A stretch of DNA of 64,000 nucleotides, from positions 444,594 through 508,593 of the forward strand of contig NZ_GG698802.1 in the NCBI RefSeq assembly GCF_000161935.1, in the 5' to 3' direction. The notes under the pieces are model-generated. The model did no database searches, was not told the DNA's origin, and saw only the letters and a list, made by a program, of their open reading frames with translations. The stretch comes from Limosilactobacillus coleohominis 101-4-CHN (GTDB lineage Bacteria > Bacillota > Bacilli > Lactobacillales > Lactobacillaceae). Each line of letters starts with the position of its first letter. Position 1 is the stretch's first letter. This document shows, piece after piece, positions 59,478-64,000 of this stretch. The position numbers were made by a program, and so were the translations under genes.

Positions 59478-60554
59478 TTACTTACCTACAACTACTAGCT
59501 CAGTAGGTGCTTTCGTCAATAGCTGTGGTTCGCCATGGGTGATTACGATATCATCTTCAATACGCACACCGCCCAATTGAGGAATATAAATTCCAGGTTC
59601 AACAGTAATTACCTGGTTAGCTTCTAATTTTAAACCATGAGCAGCTGGTCCATAACTTGCAGGTAGTTCATGCACTGCCAAACCAATGCCATGCCCCATC
59701 CCATGATTAAATTCATCACCATAGCCTGCTTCGTCAATAATAGATCGCCCGTACCGATCTAACCGATCTCCACGAACACCAGAATGAGCATGGTTAATAA
59801 CTTGTTGGCGAGCATTATTCACAATTTGATAAACATCACGTAATTCCGGATCAATGGAGCCAACAGCAAACGTTCTAGTCATATCAGCAGTATAACCATC
59901 AACATAGTAGCCAAAGTCCAGAATGACAATATCTCCCGAATGGATTTTACGGGCAGACACCGTCGCATGTGGTTTCGCCGCATTAGGGCCACTCGCCACG
60001 ATAGATGGAAATGAAGCTGCGGTCGCACCATGTTCCTTCATCCAATAATCTAATGCTGCAGCCACGCGCCTTTCTGTCATACCAGGTTGAATCATTTTAA
60101 GGACGTATTGATAGCCAGCACTTAATAGATCAGCCGCGTGTTTTAATTTTGCAATTTCAGCTGAATCTTTGACTGACCTTAACTTTTCAATCACATTCGC
60201 AAACGGAACCAGGTCGGCAACCATTATTTCATCCAGCAAATCATAAATCTGATAAGACACCGACTTTTCAAACCCTAAGACTTGAATTTGCATTTTCTGA
60301 CAAAGTTCATTAAGCGTTCCATAATAATCTGCAGTAATCAAGCCAACCACGGATTTTGATTCATACTCTGCTAATGCTAATTGGTATCGTGCATCGGTAA
60401 TCACTATAGCTTGGTGATTGGAGATCAATAAAATACCGTCACCCTGCATCAATGAAAAACCCGTTAAATATTCAATGTTTTTACTATCAGTTACTAAAAA
60501 CGCATCTAAATACAGGCTAGGTAATTTCCTTTGGAGTCGTTCAATTCTTGTCAT
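59478..60554 (-). CDS. pepP: Xaa-Pro aminopeptidase family (M24) peptidase
   Basis: About 358 aa from the ATG before TRIERLQRK. Creatinase-like N-domain, then the metal ligands: ILDFGYYVDGYTADMTRTF (Asp, Asp), HGMGHGIGLAVHE (His), VEPGIYI (Glu) and RIEDDIVI (Glu). It removes residues before proline; PepP versus PepQ specificity cannot be told from sequence alone. Confidence 0.9.
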   Translation of the reverse strand: MTRIERLQRKLPSLYLDAFLVTDSKNIEYLTGFSLMQGDGILLISNHQAIVITDARYQLALAEYESKSVVGLITADYYGTLNELCQKMQIQVLGFEKSVSYQIYDLLDEIMVADLVPFANVIEKLRSVKDSAEIAKLKHAADLLSAGYQYVLKMIQPGMTERRVAAALDYWMKEHGATAASFPSIVASGPNAAKPHATVSARKIHSGDIVILDFGYYVDGYTADMTRTFAVGSIDPELRDVYQIVNNARQQVINHAHSGVRGDRLDRYGRSIIDEAGYGDEFNHGMGHGIGLAVHELPASYGPAAHGLKLEANQVITVEPGIYIPQLGGVRIEDDIVITHGEPQLLTKAPTELVVVGK

Positions 60555-60589
60555 ATACTCTGATAACCTTTCAATCAAATTAATGCAAT

Positions 60590-60622
60590 AAAAAAAGCTT
60601 CCGCATTCACGAAAGCTTTTTT
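60590..60622 (-). terminator. Terminator after rpmA
   Basis: AAAAAGCTTTC pairs with GGAAGCTTTTT around a short loop, with T-runs on both strands. Confidence 0.75.
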
Positions 60623-60626
60623 GAAA

Positions 60627-60908
60627 TTAAGCTTCAGCTGGGTAAACTGAAACCTTCCGCTTGCTACGACCCATGCGTTCAAACTTAACAACGCCATCGA
60701 TCTTTGCAAATAACGTATCGTCACCACCACGGCCAACATTTTCACCAGGGTTGATGTGAGTACCACGTTGACGGTAAATAATTGATCCAGCAGTAACTAC
60801 AGAACCATCCGCAGCCTTGGTACCAAGACGACGACCAGCTGAGTTACGACCGTTAGCAGTAGAACCGCCCCCCTTATGGTGGGAGAAGAATTGAAGATCC
60901 ATAATCAT
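60627..60908 (-). CDS. rpmA: Ribosomal protein L27
   Basis: 93 aa. The N-terminal [12 protein letters not shown] is the cleavable extension of Bacillota L27, cut after FF by Prp (encoded just upstream). [20 protein letters not shown] is the conserved L27 body start. GGAGG before the ATG. Confidence 0.97.
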   Translation of the reverse strand: MIMDLQFFSHHKGGGSTANGRNSAGRRLGTKAADGSVVTAGSIIYRQRGTHINPGENVGRGGDDTLFAKIDGVVKFERMGRSKRKVSVYPAEA

Positions 60909-60930
60909 AATCGTTCACCTCCAGAATGAA

Positions 60931-61257
60931 CTATTTTTCATACATTTTAACTTCAATGTATTGTTGGTAACGATCTTGAATATCTAAAAGTCCATTCAAG
61001 AAAGTTTGTAATAAGATTTGCGAATCATGCCGTAAATCTAAATTAGTAGCATTAATGTAGCCACCCTCCGTTTCATTCATCTCAACATCAGGATGAGTAT
61101 CAATAACCCGTTCTAATCCATTAATTGTCGAGATGGTCAAAACAGAAACTGCAGCACACACGATGTCATGACCATAATCACCTGCATCAGCGTGTCCCGT
61201 TAACTTAAATGAAGTAATCTCGTGATTCGGCGTCACATTAAACACTGCGCGAATCAT
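60931..61257 (-). CDS. prp: Prp, cysteine protease that processes L27
   Basis: 108 aa. FKLTGHADAGDYGHDIVCAA carries the conserved His and Cys dyad of Prp. It sits between rplU and rpmA, the standard order. It is essential where L27 has the extension. Confidence 0.93.
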   Translation of the reverse strand: MIRAVFNVTPNHEITSFKLTGHADAGDYGHDIVCAAVSVLTISTINGLERVIDTHPDVEMNETEGGYINATNLDLRHDSQILLQTFLNGLLDIQDRYQQYIEVKMYEK

Positions 61258-61270
61258 AATCTCACCTCAC

Positions 61271-61579
61271 TTAGGCATTAATAGCGTTAATCGTAACCTT
61301 AGTGTATGGTTGACGATGACCTTGCTTAGTGTGGGTGTGCTTCTTTGGCTTGTACTTAAAGGTAACAACCTTCTTTTCCTTGCCTTGCTTGTCAACAGTC
61401 CCTTCAACTGATGCCCCATCAACGAATGGAGTACCAATCTTAGTGTTGTCACCGCCAACAAAAACGACTTTGTCAAAGGTAACCTTGTCGCCTGCGTTAA
61501 CATCAAGCTTTTCAACAAAGATTGATTGACCTTCTTCAACCTTGTATTGCTTTCCACCTGTAACAATAATTGCGTACAT
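61271..61579 (-). CDS. rplU: Ribosomal protein L21
   Basis: 102 aa from the ATG before [17 protein letters not shown]; a longer frame upstream is within the leader [23 protein letters not shown] is the conserved rRNA-binding tail. Confidence 0.97.
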   Translation of the reverse strand: MYAIIVTGGKQYKVEEGQSIFVEKLDVNAGDKVTFDKVVFVGGDNTKIGTPFVDGASVEGTVDKQGKEKKVVTFKYKPKKHTHTKQGHRQPYTKVTINAINA

Positions 61580-61690
61580 CTTGTGCACCTCCTTAAATCT
61601 CAGACTCGCCGACACAAGTAGCAAATGCTTTTTACTTGTGACCGTGCGGTTGTAGTTGTTGGTTCACAAATACAACGTTTGTATATTACC
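61580..61690 (-). promoter_or_regulatory. L21 leader (ribosomal protein autoregulatory RNA)
   Basis: The 5' untranslated region of rplU in Bacillota contains the L21 leader. Here about 110 nt with ACAAGTAAAAAGCATTTGC-type pairing (ACAAGTA/TACTTGT) precede the GGAGG. Assigned by position and visible stem. Confidence 0.65.
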
Positions 61691-61721
61691 AAGGATTTAT
61701 CAATACGTCAATAGTTAAGCC

Positions 61722-62357
61722 TTAAATACTTATGCCACTTTCTAATTCATCATCAAAGAATGATGGAAGTAAAATACCTGTTGCTTCAAAACGATTCAAA
61801 ATCCGTGACACTGTCTTTGTCATGTATTTTGCCGTATAAATCAAACCATTATTTAGCCACTGAGTAATTAATCCCAACATGGCAGAAGCTGTGAAAGCAA
61901 CCTGGACCTTCATTGGTACGTCCATATCATCAAGATCTTCGCCCATCTCTTTAATGAAGGTTTCCATTTCACTAGTCAAACGACTATACAGTTGCCGATA
62001 GAAATTATTATTTTGCGCTCGGTCTAATAAAATTGTAAAAATGTCAGAATTCTTTTCAATATAGTCGAAAGCCTTATTCAGTGACATTAATTGAACTGTC
62101 TTACCATTGACTAAGGTATCTGAATCAACCATTACTGAATCAAAAAATTCGGTAATAATTTCATCCATTGCCTTTTTAACAAAGTCTTTCTTATCCTTAT
62201 AGTGTAAATAAAATGTTCCTCGTGTAATGTGGGCAGTTTCAGTAATCTTCTGAACACTGATACTGTCAATTTTTTCGTTTTGCATTAGATAAACCAATGC
62301 CTTACGTAAGTTCGTCCGCGTTTTTACTACCCGAGGGTCTAATTTCTTATCTACCAT
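61722..62357 (-). CDS. TetR family transcriptional regulator
   Basis: 211 aa. RTNLRKALVYLMQNEKIDSI and ITETAHITRGTFYLHYKDKK form the TetR DNA-binding domain; the C-terminal ligand region is unassigned. It reads toward rplU but has its own promoter. Target unknown. Confidence 0.9.
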   Translation of the reverse strand: MVDKKLDPRVVKTRTNLRKALVYLMQNEKIDSISVQKITETAHITRGTFYLHYKDKKDFVKKAMDEIITEFFDSVMVDSDTLVNGKTVQLMSLNKAFDYIEKNSDIFTILLDRAQNNNFYRQLYSRLTSEMETFIKEMGEDLDDMDVPMKVQVAFTASAMLGLITQWLNNGLIYTAKYMTKTVSRILNRFEATGILLPSFFDDELESGISI

Positions 62358-62852
62358 AAAAATCAGCCTCCATCTTATGATAATTAAATCCTTAATTATT
62401 CCTTTTACCAGCAGTGTAAAAGCTTAGCCGCACTTTGTCAAAGAAAAATCATTACAGTTAATCCCTATTCATCTATTTAGCGATAGTAATTTGGTTTATA
62501 GAACGTGATTGTTTAATTATTTTTGAATAATTTTAACTTTTTAGTTAATTATGTTGAACTTATCACATGAAAATTGTTTATCCATTAAATTCTATAATCT
62601 ACATTACTAATTAGCCACGATGATAAAAAAATAGAAAGTCTAATTACGAAGGCTTCCTATTATTCATTTCCAAATTATATGATCCATTAACACATAAATC
62701 AAGGTACCGTCTTTTAAGATTGAACATTTAAAAGTTAACAATCATATTGTTAATAAACCAGAAATAATTTCACTCATCGGTAGCTTGGGGTACAACGGGG
62801 GTACAAATAAAAAAGAAGCCTATCCAATCAAGGCTTCTAAGGCGATTTCAAT
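62358..62852. other. Intergenic region upstream of the TetR gene
   Basis: No gene seen. It holds the TetR promoter (TTGACA, 17 bp, TACACT; minus strand, 62413-62441), a second minus-strand promoter and terminator pair without a gene (62624-62702) and the tRNA-Arg terminator (GAAGCC/GGCTTC, 62815-62837). The rest is AT-rich. Confidence 0.7.
62624..62702 (-). ncRNA. Possible very short transcript: promoter directly followed by terminator
   Basis: Minus strand: TTGATT, exactly 17 bp, TATAAT, then about 10 nt later ATAGGAAG/CTTTCTAT hairpin and T7. Predicted RNA is about 45 nt. It may be a micro-RNA gene, a decoy or a chance pairing. Confidence 0.4.
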
Positions 62853-62925
62853 GAGAAGAGTGGGAATCGAACCCACAACCTTCGGTTTAGAAGACCGATG
62901 CTCTATCCAGTTGAGCTATCCTCCC
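62853..62925 (-). tRNA. tRNA-Arg (UCU)
   Basis: 73 nt. D-loop AACTGGATA, anticodon loop CTTCTAA (anticodon TCT), T-arm GGTTCGATTCC. Acceptor GGGAGGA/TCTTCTC includes G-U pairs. A terminator follows. Confidence 0.93.
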
Positions 62926-63104
62926 AAGCCAATAAACAATATACTGACTTTTTTAAAATTTGTCAATTTTATCCCTGCTTTTTAGCAACCTGCCTAATTT
63001 GTTTAAGAAATATTAAAAATAGATGTTAAATGTTACAAAAAGATTGCATTTTTAATCGTTTTGATAATAATAAGAGTTAGACAATGTTTTGTGGGGGTGT
63101 TGAA

Positions 63105-63236
63105 ATGTTACCATTAATCGTCATCGTATTAATTATTTCATTATCAGCGGTCGCTCAGGCCAAAGTATCAGGTTTCCAGCCGGTGAAGCACTCCCAGGGA
63201 CGTCATGCTGCAAGCGTGGATTCCCATAAAGCATAG
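63105..63236 (+). CDS. Small membrane or secreted micro-protein
   Basis: 43 aa. LPLIVIVLIISLSAVAQAK is a signal-like hydrophobic segment with AQA-K; the rest is hydrophilic (KHSQGRHAASVDSHKA). GGGGGTG upstream. Unrecognised; ends before a strong terminator. Confidence 0.7.
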   Translation: MLPLIVIVLIISLSAVAQAKVSGFQPVKHSQGRHAASVDSHKA

Positions 63237-63268
63237 CCGATCTTTTTCTTTTATCTTATCAACAGGAA

Positions 63269-63306
63269 AATGGCGTTACTGTTTAAATGCAGTAACGCCA
63301 TTTTTC
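63269..63306. terminator. Strong bidirectional terminator
   Basis: AATGGCGTTACTG/CAGTAACGCCATT 13-bp perfect stem with T-run. Shared by the micro-protein gene and the minus-strand gene. Confidence 0.88.
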
Positions 63307-63824
63307 TATCTTATATTTTCCTTTATTAAACGTTCATGTTCTTGCATAATTGCGTCCGTTGATAGCTTGAGGTCGACCAGGCCATATTTAATCAAAAGCC
63401 GCCAGGCATGCCGAAAATCCGCTTGCCGATGGGTATAATAACTCGTAAATAGAAAATGCTTAATCGTTAAGTATTGCTGATCCTGATCCGCTAACTTTGA
63501 AACTGGCTTTGCCTGGATTAACTTATGATAGCTATCCTCATCCATGACAACTAAGTGCGTCCACTGTTTTTGCGCACTAAATAGTAAAAACCAGTGCAAA
63601 ACAGCAACATACCGTTCTAAAATCTGGTGGTCAGATAACGGTACTGCTGGAGTCTTACTTAAATCATAGCTAATCGCAGGTTGGTACAAGTTTGCCAACG
63701 AACGGTCACAATGGACTAAAATTTCTTTTAGATGGCTCTCCGGTCCTAATAATAAGTCCCGCTGTTCAATGATTTGATTATCAAAATAGATTGTATCCTG
63801 CAGTAATTGAGTAATGTCTAACAC
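63306..63824 (-). CDS. Uncharacterised host protein
   Basis: 172 aa, mostly helical. It contains LERYVAVLHWFLLFSAQKQW and FRHAWRLLIKYGLVDLKLS. The pattern is loosely reminiscent of helical dUTPase-like NTPases, but catalytic motifs are not evident. Function unknown. Confidence 0.7.
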   Translation of the reverse strand: MLDITQLLQDTIYFDNQIIEQRDLLLGPESHLKEILVHCDRSLANLYQPAISYDLSKTPAVPLSDHQILERYVAVLHWFLLFSAQKQWTHLVVMDEDSYHKLIQAKPVSKLADQDQQYLTIKHFLFTSYYTHRQADFRHAWRLLIKYGLVDLKLSTDAIMQEHERLIKENIR

Positions 63825-63836
63825 GTGTTCACCCCA

Positions 63837-64000
63837 CTAGTCAGCAAATACAACCGGATCCGAACGTACTGCTAACGCCTCCCGGTTATTCAGGTACCAA
63901 TCACGAATCATATCGTAATGCAGCAAGATATCAAACAATGAATATTGTTCATCAGGATCACTAACGTGGAAGTACCATTGCTTACTGTAATCATCAGGAT
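63837..64000 (-). CDS. Uncharacterised protein (C-terminal fragment)
   Basis: Partial: the last 54 codons are in the window. They include YSKQWYFHVSDPDEQYSLFD and YDMIRDWYLNNREALAVRSD. It runs to the window edge; a 13-bp gap separates it from the 63306 gene. No family assigned. Confidence 0.65.
   Translation of the reverse strand, partial: PDDYSKQWYFHVSDPDEQYSLFDILLHYDMIRDWYLNNREALAVRSDPVVFAD

Noticed and set aside
62760-62815. Remnant att site or degraded integrase end beside tRNA-Arg (GGGGTACAACGGGGGTAC)
   Set aside because: No matching direct repeat and no recombinase fragment is found nearby.
1-64000. CRISPR arrays
   Set aside because: No regularly spaced direct repeats of 23-47 bp with unique spacers seen; the repeats found are short and phased or in coding DNA.

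Overview
The window is a chromosomal segment of a Lactobacillaceae bacterium (Bacillota), most like Limosilactobacillus in gene order and protein style; the species cannot be fixed from the sequence alone. Almost all host genes lie on the minus strand and form the familiar housekeeping series rplU-prp-rpmA-pepP ... asp23-nusB-folD-xseA-xseB-ispA-tlyA-argR-recN ... gmk-rpoZ-coaBC-priA-fmt-rsmB-stp, with many 4-20 nt overlaps. This series is interrupted by one complete-looking 43.9 kb prophage.

Left host block (1-14920): rRNA methylation, initiator-tRNA formylation, replication restart, CoA synthesis, RNA polymerase omega, GMP kinase, DNA repair (recN, xseAB), arginine regulation, isoprenoid synthesis, folate metabolism, antitermination (nusB) and the alkaline-shock protein gene asp23. 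An uncharacterised plus-strand gene at 7170 has a near-perfect LexA (SOS) box inside its promoter.

Prophage (14921-58781), bounded by an 18-bp direct repeat that is the likely att core. From left to right: attL; a RelB/MazF-like toxin-antitoxin (TA) pair; lysis genes (GH25-LysM-SH3 endolysin, holin, membrane/coiled-coil protein); a siphovirus tail and baseplate module (XkdX, BppU, NlpC/P60 tail protein, Dit, tape measure, frameshifted chaperones, major tail protein with a likely +1 frameshift extension); head-tail joining, capsid, scaffold, portal and terminase genes. terL is split by a group I intron carrying an HNH endonuclease. Beyond terS come a HicAB pair, small genes, a Panacea-type TA pair, a tRNA-like element, a tRNA-Asn and an ArpU-type late regulator. 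Six helically phased GTC repeats overlap the 3' end of the regulator gene. The early region follows: DUF1064 nuclease, replisome organiser with origin-like repeats, SSB, a nonsense-broken HNH gene, HNHc nuclease, ERF annealase and Gam-like protein. Next is a dense patch of 40-80 codon genes on alternating strands, then a Cro/CI-ImmA switch, a plus-strand accessory region (SHOCT protein, two zinc-ribbon membrane proteins of which one is frameshifted in a C9 tract, a HEPN fragment), the integrase and attR.

Right host block (58810-64000): a 2H phosphoesterase-like gene, an M24 aminopeptidase, rpmA-prp-rplU with an L21 leader, a TetR regulator, tRNA-Arg(UCU), a secreted or membrane micro-protein and two genes not recognised. 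efp, often found between the M24 peptidase gene and asp23 in relatives, is absent at the place where the prophage sits.

The most unusual items are the phased repeat array beside the late regulator, three different TA modules in one prophage, the tRNA-like element with an abnormal anticodon arm, the compact divergent mini-gene modules with mirrored Shine-Dalgarno sequences, and several homopolymer or programmed-looking frameshifts.
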